DNA of 64,000 nt from Labia minor (lineage: Eukaryota > Arthropoda > Insecta > Dermaptera > Spongiphoridae), in NCBI GenBank assembly GCA_963082975.1, contig OY720347.1:11576225-11640224 (forward strand). Reading direction: 5' to 3'. The position numbers and the translations under genes are program-made. The notes beneath the pieces were generated by a model. It saw nothing but the letters and a program-made list of their open reading frames with translations. It was not told where the DNA came from and searched no databases. How positions within the stretch are numbered: the first letter of the stretch is position 1; every line of letters begins with the position of its first letter. This document shows positions 25,196-35,380 of this stretch, in pieces.

Positions 25196-25395
25196 AGGGA
25201 GACCAAACGTCTCGTTTTTTTTCCGGGATTGTCCCGTTTTTAGGAGCTCGGTCCCGGCGTCCTTAAAAATGTCTTCGGGACAGCCTATTTTCCCGTTTAT
25301 AAACATTTAGGACATTTCGTACTTTTTTTCAAAAGTTGGTTTCAATTTGGTTCTAAAAAAGGTAAAGGTTTGATGTTTTCAAAATATGGTCACCC
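25196..25395 (-). mobile_element. GGGTGACC-family MITE, copy A
   Basis: About 200 bp, in reverse orientation relative to copies B to D. One end reads AGGGAGACCAAACGTCTCG and the other ATGGTCACCC. The body contains GTCCCGTTTTTAGG and CTTCGGGACAG. The family has GGGACA-rich ends and a T-rich, AGAACCAAATTGAAA-type core. Confidence 0.72.
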
Positions 25396-26103
25396 ACTAT
25401 CAATGAGCAGTCATTTAATATAATGTTTTATTGACCAATTCACCAATTATTCACTTATTCACTAATTTTCGGATTTTACATAAGTTCGATTTGGATATAG
25501 GAAAAATATTTAATTAATTAATTTTCTAATCTTCTTATATGCAAACCGAAATTATAAAAACCGAATGAAAATCAATCATACATCGGTTAAACTAAACACA
25601 ATTACTGTTTATTTTATTAAAATAAATAAATAAATTGTATAAATTATAAATAACTTCATTTTAACACTTACATTGATTTGTTAATTTTCCTAATATAAAA
25701 TGATCTCTCGATTTATTTGTTTTTAATTCAGGATATATACTAATAAATAATTGTATTATAATTCAATTATTATTTCAACTGATTATATACTATATTATAT
25801 ATACAAAACAGTTGACTTCTTATTTTCAAATTTTATTAAACCCAACTATGTCTGATTAATTAGATAAATATTTTTTTTTATTTCTATATACACTGAAATA
25901 TTATACATTTCAAAGTTAAATTGTATTTTTAACTTTGTTTTTAAATGATTGATAAGAAATAACTCAATTTAACTGAAGCGGAAAACTTTGAGTTATTATT
26001 TATGTATACCATGAATTGATTAATCTATCAAGATAAAATGATTTGATTAATATGGGATAAGAAAAAATTGTTGCTGGGATTCTTTTAATTCTACCATATA
26101 CAT

Positions 26104-26286
26104 AGGGTGACTATATTTCGAAAACACCAAACCGGGACAAACGATTTACCTTTTTTTTTAGAACCAAATTGAAAAATATTTAAAAATACGGGACATTAGG
26201 CTGTTCCGAAGACATTTTTGGGGACGCCGGGACAGAGCACATAAAAACGGGACAAACCCGGGAAAAACGGGACGTTTGATCACCCT
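26104..26286 (+). mobile_element. GGGTGACC-family MITE, copy B
   Basis: It begins AGGGTGACTATATTTCG and ends CGTTTGATCACCCT; the termini are inverted repeats. The sequence AACACCAAACCGGGACAAAC matches copy C. TA lies at both borders (TA|GGGTGA...TCACCC|TA), so the duplication could be TA or a longer AT-rich 8-mer. The superfamily is undecided. Confidence 0.75.
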
Positions 26287-26720
26287 ACATATACCTCTAT
26301 ATATATATCCATCTTTTTATTCTATATATATCACACAAATTGGAATTAGAAAAAAAATAACAGATATATTTTTCAATTATATTACAGAAATGTTTTTAAA
26401 TTTTTTATTAAATTCATTAAAATATTTCAATTTTCTTTTTCTATTTTAATAACTGAATCATAAAATATTGTAAAGAATGACATTTGCTTTATGTATGCCA
26501 TTCAAATTGACAATTTGTTATATCTTAGAAAAAAAAAGTTAAAGATTCCATCAATCAAATGTCATAAGCACAGTGACGTATAAATCACTATATAATAAAT
26601 AAAAAGTAAAATCTTTCAATTATTATTATTATTATTATTATTCCTTAATTTATAACAGTTTTTGAATGATATCCTTATTAATTTGTATATAAATTTTTTT
26701 TAAAATCTTTTCCTATAGCT

Positions 26721-26934
26721 AGGGTGACCATAATTCGAAAACACCAAACCGGGACAAACAGTTTACATTTTTTTTTAGAACCAAATTGAAAAAATTTAGA
26801 AAAAAAAAGTAAGAAATGTCCTAAATATTTAAAAACCGTGACAATATGCTGTCCCGAAGACATTTTTCGTGACACCGGGACAAAGCACCTAAAAACGGGG
26901 ACAATTCCGGAAAACCGGGACGATTGGTCACCCT
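26721..26934 (+). mobile_element. GGGTGACC-family MITE, copy C
   Basis: It begins AGGGTGACCATAATTCG and ends GATTGGTCACCCT, the best preserved termini of the family. TTTTTTAGAACCAAATTGAA in its middle is shared with the hAT-like MITEs at 16990 and 19038 despite different ends. It has no coding capacity. Confidence 0.77.
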
Positions 26935-27249
26935 ATCTATAGGCACATATCAATCAATTGATTTGCTAAAAACGAATATATAAATGAAAGTTTAATCAAC
27001 AGAAAAATAATTCAACTAATTACTTCCGAGTTATAAATTCATAACTTGATGAAACGGAAGAAAAAAAAAAATCATTGGATCAACGATAAATTATAAAAGA
27101 GATGAAAACTAAAATATTTTATTCTTTCTATAAAATTCTGATAAATAACAAACATAAAAAAAGTCATCTGCATGACAAAGTAATAATAATGATAATAATA
27201 ATAATAATAGAAAAAGTTTTACATAAAAATAAATAATCGATGACGATAA

Positions 27250-27370
27250 TGTTATAAGAGTTTGTTTCTATACATAGAAAATGGAATGGCTGGGGTGACT
27301 TCTATGATGGCATCGATTGACAGGCTCCCTCCCGATAATTTAATGACCTCTATTCTTAATAAAAACTTCT
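27250..27370. promoter_or_regulatory. Candidate short conserved-element-like island
   Basis: About 120 bp of balanced composition with ATCGATTGACAGGC (TALE homeobox TGACAG), CCCGATAATTTAATGACC (GATA plus homeobox-like TAATGA) and GGTGACTTC. It is the only non-AT-rich DNA between the MITE cluster and the Gypsy element. The small open frame through it becomes poly-Lys and is not believed. Confidence 0.3.
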
Positions 27371-28323
27371 ATTTGTTCTTGTCATTGGAAGAATCTTTCT
27401 CACAATTCAAAGCTTTCAAAAATATAATTTGTTTAAAACAAAAAAAAAAAAAAAAAATAAACTTTTATTTTAAATAAACTCAAAAAAATAATTTGCATTA
27501 TTTATTCAATTTTAGAGGAAATATTTCTAATAAATAATTGTTATATAAATTAATTTAAATATTAAAATTTTGATTAATTTTAATTTCAAAATAAAAAAAA
27601 AAATATATTAATTTTAATAGAATTTAATTTCAAAGGAACATATAAAAATAATTTTATAATTACAATTTTATTTCTATTAAATATCTATATTAAAGCCTTT
27701 TCATAATAAAAAAAACAACCAAATAAATATATTTAAATTTAGTTTTTAACTTTTTTTTTAGAACAATTTTATAAAATATTATTTTTAGAGATTCTTAATT
27801 TTCGTTGAAATTTTAATAAAAAATATAAAATAAATATAATTAAATCATATTTCTCATAAATAATAATAATATAAAATTCTTTAATATTAAAAAATTCGAA
27901 TAAAATTTTTTAACTATATTTATGTAAAAATAAATATTTAAGTATATAAAGTAGATATAGGTATAACATACTTATACATTATCATTTGTTGTATATTTTT
28001 ATATATATATAAGATTTAATTACAGGGTAAATGTTAATCAGTGGGAATCAGAAAATCCATTGGATTTTAATTATCTCTTTGAATTCGTTTTATGTGAAAA
28101 AGAAAAGATATTCGGGTGTTAATTAATAGGTTCTCTATTGGATTATCTGATCATCAAACGTAAAGGGAAAAATACATCCACGTTTCCATCAACGAACAGC
28201 AACATAAACATTGACTTCCTTTGGTGTTCTTTCTTCAAATGAATTATTTTTAATCTTAAAATGTCAAGTACAGTTATAGAAAGAGAGAGGGAGAAATTTA
28301 TAATAACAATATAATATAAAGGT

Positions 28324-29224
28324 TGTAACGGACAAAGTATTTATATTCTTAGTTATTTTTTTTTACTATACATTTTATTTTGTTTATCTATTTTTTTAGT
28401 TTATTTTGTTTTCTATTCCCTTTTTTTATTAACAAAGTTATTTAGTCGCATTATTCTTAAAATGTAATATATATATAGATATTATATTTCACATAAGGGG
28501 AGGGACCATCCCTCCAAGTTTTAATATTTTTAGACAGTTGAGAATGGACAGTGGAACTAGTGAGATATCATCCTGATATGACCTGTATTTATCACGTCCC
28601 GTGATATAATTATTTTGTATATAATCATTTTTATTATCACACCCTGTGATACAGTTTAACTAGTGATATCATCCCGATATGACCTGGTATTTATCACGTC
28701 CCGTGATATAATTATTTTGTACATAATCATTTTTATCACACCCTGTGATACAGTCGAACAAGTGATATCATCCTGATATAACCTATACTTATCACGTCCC
28801 GTGATATAATTATTTGTGTATAATCCTTATCATCACCCCCTGTGATAATTATTTCCGCTAATTCCAGTGATATTAGTGAATTACATTTTCTTATTTTTCT
28901 ATTTAAAATTTGTATATTTAATTTGTTAATTTTTATCTATTTAATTAAAGTAAATTAATGTGAACATTATTATTGTGTTTTCCCTTTTCCCTTAATTTTT
29001 CAACACTCTTTTATACTTTGGGATATCCAAAGTTGGCGCCCATCATTAACTTAACATAATTAACAATTCGCGGTCATCGTGGATCATTACAAGTGCCCCA
29101 TACTTAGATCCCCTTATAAATTGGCACCCAACGTAAGAGGATCGTCTACAAAGTGACCCCAACTTGAAACGGTCCTCCTTACAAAGTGGCAGCCCAACGT
29201 TTGGCTCGATTAGTCATCCTTACA
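28324..29224 (+). repeat. 5' LTR of the Gypsy element
   Basis: A 901-bp long terminal repeat starting TG and ending CA. It contains three tandem units of about 100 bp (28560-28856) and, near its 3' end, a series of degenerate primer-binding-site-like blocks. It matches the 3' LTR along its length apart from a one-base difference in a T run. A putative primer site, TGGCAGCCCAACC, starts at 29228 just downstream; the tRNA was not identified. Confidence 0.93.
28560..28856. repeat. Triple tandem repeat in the LTR with small palindromes
   Basis: Three diverged units of roughly 100 bp, starting near 28562, 28662 and 28760, each contain GATATCATCCTGATAT-like, ATCACGTCCCGTGAT and ATCACACCCTGTGAT palindromes. 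The same array is present in the 3' LTR at about 34432-34727. Arrays in an LTR often serve as enhancer or factor-binding repeats; that role is inferred. Confidence 0.8.
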
Positions 29225-29861
29225 AAGTGGCAGCCCAACCTGAGGCCCGATTAGTACACCACGGCTCCTGAGAAAAGTACATTATTCATCATTGGTGAGC
29301 AGTATCATCACTTTTTCATCTCAACGGACTTATAGTACAATTTAATATTTAATTAATAAAATAGAAATTTAAAACTTTTACTTTTATACTTTAAATTTAA
29401 ATAAATCATATCTCCTTGTCTAATATAATAATATATTTAACACTTGTTAATTATTTTTTTTATTTTTAATTTTCACATTTATCTAACAAATAGAATATTT
29501 ATCTATTTAATTCTAATTCAATAAAAATAGTTTGAATATATTAATATTATTATTAATTATAATCAATTAATTTATATGTTTAATTTGTAAAAAAAAAATT
29601 TTTTTTTTAAACTTTAAATTTTATTCTACTACATTATATTTAAATTAATGAATTAATAAAATTGATAAAATATCACTATATTTTCAAATATTTAAATACT
29701 TTTTTACATATTTTAAATTATATTACAATTATCTTATTTTATAATTAAACATTGTATAATTCAATTGTACGCGACTAAATAACTTTTAATTTTGATTAAT
29801 TAATTAATTTTTTTTTTTTTTTTCTCTTTGGTTAACATTAAATTTAATTATCCTATTAAAA

Positions 29862-32800
29862 ATGTCATTTTTCGGCAAAGGAAAAAAGGAGGATCTTATC
29901 CTTTTAGCACAGGAATTAGGAATAGTTATGAATTTAGATTCTCGTAGGATCGATATAAAAAATGACATCACGTCATTGCCTGATTATGATGAAGACCTTA
30001 CACGGGAATTACTTATGACCATCATAGAGGATAGGAAGGAAAAAGAAGAGAGAGAGAGGGAAAGGGAGAAAGAAGAAAGAGAGAGGGAAAGGGAGAAAGA
30101 TGAAAGAGAAGAAAAGGAGAAGGAAAGACAATTTGAACTAGAGAAACTCCGAATTCAAACCGTAGTGAACCAGGTAGAATCACCAACCCCACTTCAACCG
30201 AAAGTAGATATATTGAAATTCTTACCTCTATTTAAAATTAACGATGACGATATTAATACGTATCTGCGTCTTTTCGAAAGACAAATGAATTTTCTTGGCA
30301 TATCTGAGGATGCATGGGTCACTTATCTTATTTCGGTCTTACCCACAGATATTACTACTCTAATAATTAGAGAACCAAATGAAGTCGCCCAAGACTATCA
30401 ACATATTAAGAAGCTCCTACTTCACCGATTTAAATTAACTACGGATAAAATAAGAAAACTTTTCTCCACCTCCAAGAAGACATCGGAAAACACTTGGAAA
30501 GATTTTTACTTCAATCTACGCGGTTATCTAGAATCCTGGCTATCCGATCTAAAAATTGAAAATTTTGATCAACTTAAAAATTTGATCCTAGCTGATCAAA
30601 TGAAGAGAAAGTGTTCATCCGAATGCAAAGATCACTTCCTCGACTCTTGGGAAACATTGGTAGATCCCCTCGATCTCGCAGAAAAATTCGACTCCTATGA
30701 TAACTTAAGGGCCCCATTTTCAAAAACTATTACTTCAAATAAATCTATCGAACCCCCTAAATCGAAATATTATGATCGGAAACCCATTAGAAACTCACAA
30801 CCTCGTGAAAAACAAAAAGAAGAGACTGACTCTTCAATAATTCGTTGCTACGGCTGCGGAACTCCAGGAGTCACCAAACCTAGGTGTCCAACTTGCAATC
30901 TGAATCAGGAAATTACCAAGGCACACGCCTTACAGTGTGACGTTACTACAGATAGAGATACTAAACTCCCTCTAATAGAAGCCTCCATCTATGAAGCTTC
31001 TGGTTCTATTTGTGTTGACAGCGGGGCCACTCGCTCTATTGGCGGTCAGCGTCTTCTCAGCTATTTAAGACAACGAGGAGAACATTTTAAAGTAGAAAAA
31101 CTTTCCTTAACTCTAGCTGACGGGAAAAAGCGTATACATTCCGTGTTATTAGCTACAGTTCCTGTAAAAATCAAAAATCAAATAATACATATAGAAATGA
31201 TATTCCTACCCAATGTTAGTGGAAATAGATCACTATTAGGTCTTGACTTTCTCAGAAAAGCAGGTTTAGTATTAGATATGCGAAACAATCGCTGGTATTT
31301 TCATAATTATCCTAAGAGAAAATACAAATTTATTCAAGAAAATCTCTGCACCACTGACGAAAATAATACTGTTGTTGAAAACACTGATCAGTTAACTGTG
31401 GAACAGAACATAAAACTTGCCCATTTATTAAAAGAACATGAAATTGTCTTTCAACCAGGGGGAGAGCCAACTCCTTACGCTGAACATCATATAAACACAG
31501 GCGACCGTCCTCCGATCTCAGTTCCTCCATATCGCCTAGCACCCGGTAAAAGAGAAGTGTTAAAAAACGAAATCGATAAACTTCTTAAAGACAAAGTCAT
31601 TGAAGAATGTGAGTCACCTTATTCAGCTCCGGTCGTATTAGTTCCAAAACCGGATGGAACGGTCCGCTTATGCGTCGATTATAGAAAACTCAATTCTGTA
31701 ACCGTTCCCGATACTTACCCATTACCACGCATGGATGATCTATTAAATGATGCAAAGACATGCAAATATATGTCCACGATAGATTTAAAATCTGGTTACC
31801 ACCAGGTACAAGTAAAAAAGGAAGATCGAGACAAAACAGCTTTTGTCTGTCATCTAGGAACTTATCGATATACCAGGATGCCATTCGGTCTTCGAAACGC
31901 CCCAGCCACATTCCAGCGTTTAATGGATACTTTTAAACGCGGGCTTCCTCAAGTAAAAATTTTAATTTATTTAGACGATCTTATCATTCTATCTCCTACC
32001 TTTGAGGACCACTTGTCTGATTTAAGAGCCGTTTTTCACAGACTCAAAGAATTTAAGCTCACCGCTAACCATGAGAAATGTCGTTTTGCATGTGATAAGA
32101 TTAAATATTTAGGCCACTGGATCACCCCAAAAGGATTAGAGGTAGATCAAGATAAAGTTTCTGCAATTACCCAAATGCAGGCTCCAACAAATGTGAAACG
32201 CTTACTATCATTTATACAAACTTGTTCCTGGTATCGTAGATTCATTCGGAACTTCGCCGATATTGCTAGGCCTCTTACTAACCTGACCAAGAAAAATGTA
32301 ACTTGGACTTGGGGAGAGACAGAAGATAAAGCCTTCAATTCGCTAAAAGATCTACTAACAACAGCACCAGTCCTAGCTCAAGTAGATGAAACAAAATCGT
32401 TTGTAATCAGAACAGACGCAAGTAATTATGCCCTCGGAGCAGTTTTACTTCAGGGGGAGGGACCCGAAGAACACCCTATAGAATACGCAAGTAGACTCCT
32501 CTTACCTGCCGAAAAGAATTACTCTACCACAGAGAAAGAAGCTCTGGCTATTGTATGGGCTTTAAATAAATTTCGAGGTTATGTAGAAGGTTCGGAAATC
32601 AGTTTATGTACTGACCATCAACCATTAAAATGGTTGATGACACTTAAATCTCCATCAGGACGATTAGCACGGTGGGCCCTCCAGATACAAGAGTATAATC
32701 TAAAGATAGATTATTTACCAGGAAAAAGAAATGTCATCGCCGACATGCTCTCTCGCCCTGAAAGTCCATCTGGAGAGGAAAATTTTCAAATATCTAATAT

Positions 32801-34199
32801 CTCTGTCGACATTCCAACTAAGAACTCTCGTGAGATAAGAGAAGATCAGCTTGAAGATGAAGAACTGAAGAAAATTATAATTACATTTGAAGACACCTCT
32901 CATGGAGAAGACTTTGTGAAATGGACGGAAAAAGGTTATTTGATGAATAAGGGCATCTTATATAGGTATTCCCCAAATAGTGATTCCGAAGAAGCACAAT
33001 TAGTTATACCTCAACATAAACGCTCAAGCATCTTAAAAGAGTACCACGACTCTCCGACTGCTGGCCACTATGGTTCAGAAGGTACACTTCAAAGGATAGC
33101 TCAACGCTATTATTGGACCGGTATGCGCAAGGACATTGCAGATTATGTAAGAGTATGTGCGGCATGCAACAGATACAAACCTAGTAACCAAAAACCTGCA
33201 GGATTACTACAAACTCCTATTTACTCACAAAGATTCGAAACGTTGTCGATAGATTTTTTTGGGCCTCTTCCCGAGACCTCTACTGGGAAAAAGTGGATAT
33301 TCATTGTGGAAGATTGTAACACTAGGTGGGTAGAGCTCTTCTCCTTAGCAAACGCTACAGCAAAAGAATGCGCAACCATTCTTCTCGAAGAAGTTTTCCT
33401 AAGATATGGACTTCCAAGAAGAATTATTAGTGATAACGGTTCACAATTTATTAGTTCTGTTATGCAACAACTATGCTATCTTCTTGAAATTGAACAAAAT
33501 TTCACTCCGGTATACCACCCACAAGCTAATCCAGTTGAACGTAAAAATAGAGATTTGAAACCTCGCCTTGCTATCTTGGTTGGAAATAACCATGATACTT
33601 GGGAAGAAAAACTCCCGGCAATAAGATTCGCAATGAACTCAGCTCGATGCGATACCACAGGACACTCTGCAGCATATCTACAGTTTGGTCGAGAAATGCG
33701 TACAATTGATGACATCACCCACGATGTTCGCGAAGTGCTCAAAAATGATAATTTTATTCCCGAAATCTCTCCATACTTGACGCGTTTCACCTCTAATTTC
33801 TCTTTTATTCGGGAGCGTATAGAAATGAAACAAAGCGAACGAAAAAAATATTATGATCAAAAAAGATTACCTGGATTTAATTATGCACCAGGTGACAAGG
33901 TGTGGGTAACTCTCCATCCTATTAGTAGATCCAGTCAGAAGAAAACAGCAAAATTTGCTCCTAAACGAGACGGACCTTATCTTATTAAAACTCAGAGATC
34001 CCCAACAACTTTTGAAGTTGCATCAATTGAGGATCCTAATGAAACTTTGGGAGTTTATCATACATCAGCTTTACGTCTATGTCACGACACACGTTCTACA
34101 CCAGTAGTTCCCCTACGTAAGCGAGGAAGGCCAAAATTGTCCGTTCCTAGGGCTGATCCCTCAATCAAAAGACCTCGGAATCAGAGGGGGAGGATGTAA
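29862..34199 (+). CDS. Gypsy gag-pol polyprotein (1445 aa)
   Basis: A single open frame carries all the retrotransposon proteins. Order: a gag-like region with a highly charged Glu/Arg/Lys coiled-coil stretch (about residues 60-95); a cysteine-rich CYGCG...CPTC motif (329-345); aspartic protease with VDSGA (about 385-388); reverse transcriptase with YLDD (703-706); RNase H with TDAS (851-854); integrase with an HHCC zinc-binding site (His1062, His1069, Cys1099, Cys1102) and a D,D35E core (Asp1131, Asp1191, Glu1226). It copies element RNA into DNA and inserts it. The stop codon lies inside the first bases of the 3' LTR. The frame appears whole. It is the only strong protein-coding region in the window that does not belong to the GATA gene. 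Confidence 0.96.
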   Translation: MSFFGKGKKEDLILLAQELGIVMNLDSRRIDIKNDITSLPDYDEDLTRELLMTIIEDRKEKEEREREREKEEREREREKDEREEKEKERQFELEKLRIQTVVNQVESPTPLQPKVDILKFLPLFKINDDDINTYLRLFERQMNFLGISEDAWVTYLISVLPTDITTLIIREPNEVAQDYQHIKKLLLHRFKLTTDKIRKLFSTSKKTSENTWKDFYFNLRGYLESWLSDLKIENFDQLKNLILADQMKRKCSSECKDHFLDSWETLVDPLDLAEKFDSYDNLRAPFSKTITSNKSIEPPKSKYYDRKPIRNSQPREKQKEETDSSIIRCYGCGTPGVTKPRCPTCNLNQEITKAHALQCDVTTDRDTKLPLIEASIYEASGSICVDSGATRSIGGQRLLSYLRQRGEHFKVEKLSLTLADGKKRIHSVLLATVPVKIKNQIIHIEMIFLPNVSGNRSLLGLDFLRKAGLVLDMRNNRWYFHNYPKRKYKFIQENLCTTDENNTVVENTDQLTVEQNIKLAHLLKEHEIVFQPGGEPTPYAEHHINTGDRPPISVPPYRLAPGKREVLKNEIDKLLKDKVIEECESPYSAPVVLVPKPDGTVRLCVDYRKLNSVTVPDTYPLPRMDDLLNDAKTCKYMSTIDLKSGYHQVQVKKEDRDKTAFVCHLGTYRYTRMPFGLRNAPATFQRLMDTFKRGLPQVKILIYLDDLIILSPTFEDHLSDLRAVFHRLKEFKLTANHEKCRFACDKIKYLGHWITPKGLEVDQDKVSAITQMQAPTNVKRLLSFIQTCSWYRRFIRNFADIARPLTNLTKKNVTWTWGETEDKAFNSLKDLLTTAPVLAQVDETKSFVIRTDASNYALGAVLLQGEGPEEHPIEYASRLLLPAEKNYSTTEKEALAIVWALNKFRGYVEGSEISLCTDHQPLKWLMTLKSPSGRLARWALQIQEYNLKIDYLPGKRNVIADMLSRPESPSGEENFQISNISVDIPTKNSREIREDQLEDEELKKIIITFEDTSHGEDFVKWTEKGYLMNKGILYRYSPNSDSEEAQLVIPQHKRSSILKEYHDSPTAGHYGSEGTLQRIAQRYYWTGMRKDIADYVRVCAACNRYKPSNQKPAGLLQTPIYSQRFETLSIDFFGPLPETSTGKKWIFIVEDCNTRWVELFSLANATAKECATILLEEVFLRYGLPRRIISDNGSQFISSVMQQLCYLLEIEQNFTPVYHPQANPVERKNRDLKPRLAILVGNNHDTWEEKLPAIRFAMNSARCDTTGHSAAYLQFGREMRTIDDITHDVREVLKNDNFIPEISPYLTRFTSNFSFIRERIEMKQSERKKYYDQKRLPGFNYAPGDKVWVTLHPISRSSQKKTAKFAPKRDGPYLIKTQRSPTTFEVASIEDPNETLGVYHTSALRLCHDTRSTPVVPLRKRGRPKLSVPRADPSIKRPRNQRGRM

Positions 34200-35096
34200 C
34201 GGACAAAGTATTTATATTCTTAGTTATTTTTTTTTACTATACATTTTATTTTGTTTATCTATTTTTTTAGTTTATTTTGTTTTCTATTCCCTTTTTTTTA
34301 TTAACAAAGTTATTTAGTCGCATTATTCTTAAAATGTAATATATATATAGATATTATATTTCACATAAGGGGAGGGACCATCCCTCCAAGTTTTAATATT
34401 TTTAGACAGTTGAGAATGGACAGTGGAACTAGTGAGATATCATCCTGATATGACCTGTATTTATCACGTCCCGTGATATAATTATTTTGTATATAATCAT
34501 TTTTATTATCACACCCTGTGATACAGTTTAACTAGTGATATCATCCCGATATGACCTGGTATTTATCACGTCCCGTGATATAATTATTTTGTACATAATC
34601 ATTTTTATCACACCCTGTGATACAGTCGAACAAGTGATATCATCCTGATATAACCTATACTTATCACGTCCCGTGATATAATTATTTGTGTATAATCCTT
34701 ATCATCACCCCCTGTGATAATTATTTCCGCTAATTCCAGTGATATTAGTGAATTACATTTTCTTATTTTTCTATTTAAAATTTGTATATTTAATTTGTTA
34801 ATTTTTATCTATTTAATTAAAGTAAATTAATGTGAACATTATTATTGTGTTTTCCCTTTTCCCTTAATTTTTCAACACTCTTTTATACTTTGGGATATCC
34901 AAAGTTGGCGCCCATCATTAACTTAACATAATTAACAATTCGCGGTCATCGTGGATCATTACAAGTGCCCCATACTTAGATCCCCTTATAAATTGGCACC
35001 CAACGTAAGAGGATCGTCTACAAAGTGACCCCAACTTGAAACGGTCCTCCTTACAAAGTGGCAGCCCAACGTTTGGCTCGATTAGTCATCCTTACA
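34195..35096 (+). repeat. 3' LTR of the Gypsy element
   Basis: A 902-bp copy of the 5' LTR, starting TGTAACGG directly after the polypurine tract and ending CCTTACA before the AGGT duplication. The gag-pol stop (34197-34199) is formed by its first bases. Confidence 0.93.
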
Positions 35097-35259
35097 AGGT
35101 ATAATTTTTCGGTTGTGATGGTTTTTTGGATACATGTTTAAAAATGAACAAATTATTTAAAATCATTTCAGAATGAAAATTTTTCTTATAAATTCAAAAT
35201 TAACTAAAAAACTTTCCAACAAAATCTTAGATTTTATAATATGTATTAATAATAAAACT

Positions 35260-35380
35260 AGAACCAGGAACTGACAGTGATGATGTTAAATTGAATTTTA
35301 TTAGAAATATTTGTTCTTAGTTGGAATCGATTTCTTGTGTAGAAAATTGCTACGCTACACTCTCGGCTAGCTGCCTCCTC
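35260..35380. repeat. Dispersed repeat family R2, short copy
   Basis: This is the right-hand portion of the 23824-24080 repeat, in the same orientation, including GATGTTAAATTGA and CTCGGCTAGCTGCCTCCTC. It starts about 160 bp beyond the Gypsy element. It lacks the left half, suggesting 5' truncation as in SINE or LINE copies, although partial deletion would look the same. Confidence 0.6.

Larger units (their letters stand above)
28324..35096 (+). mobile_element. Ty3/Gypsy LTR retrotransposon, whole-looking
   Basis: A 6.8-kb element flanked by the 4-bp duplication AGGT (28320-28323 and 35097-35100). Its two LTRs of about 900 bp begin TGTAACGG and end CCTTACA. Between them lie a primer-binding-site region, a leader of about 640 bp, one long gag-pol frame, and a polypurine tract, AGAGGGGGAGGA (34183-34194), just before the 3' LTR. 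No envelope frame or chromodomain is seen. The LTRs look nearly identical, so the insertion is young, and the element looks whole. The gag-pol type resembles single-frame Gypsy elements common in arthropods such as spiders; no phylogeny was run. Confidence 0.95.
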
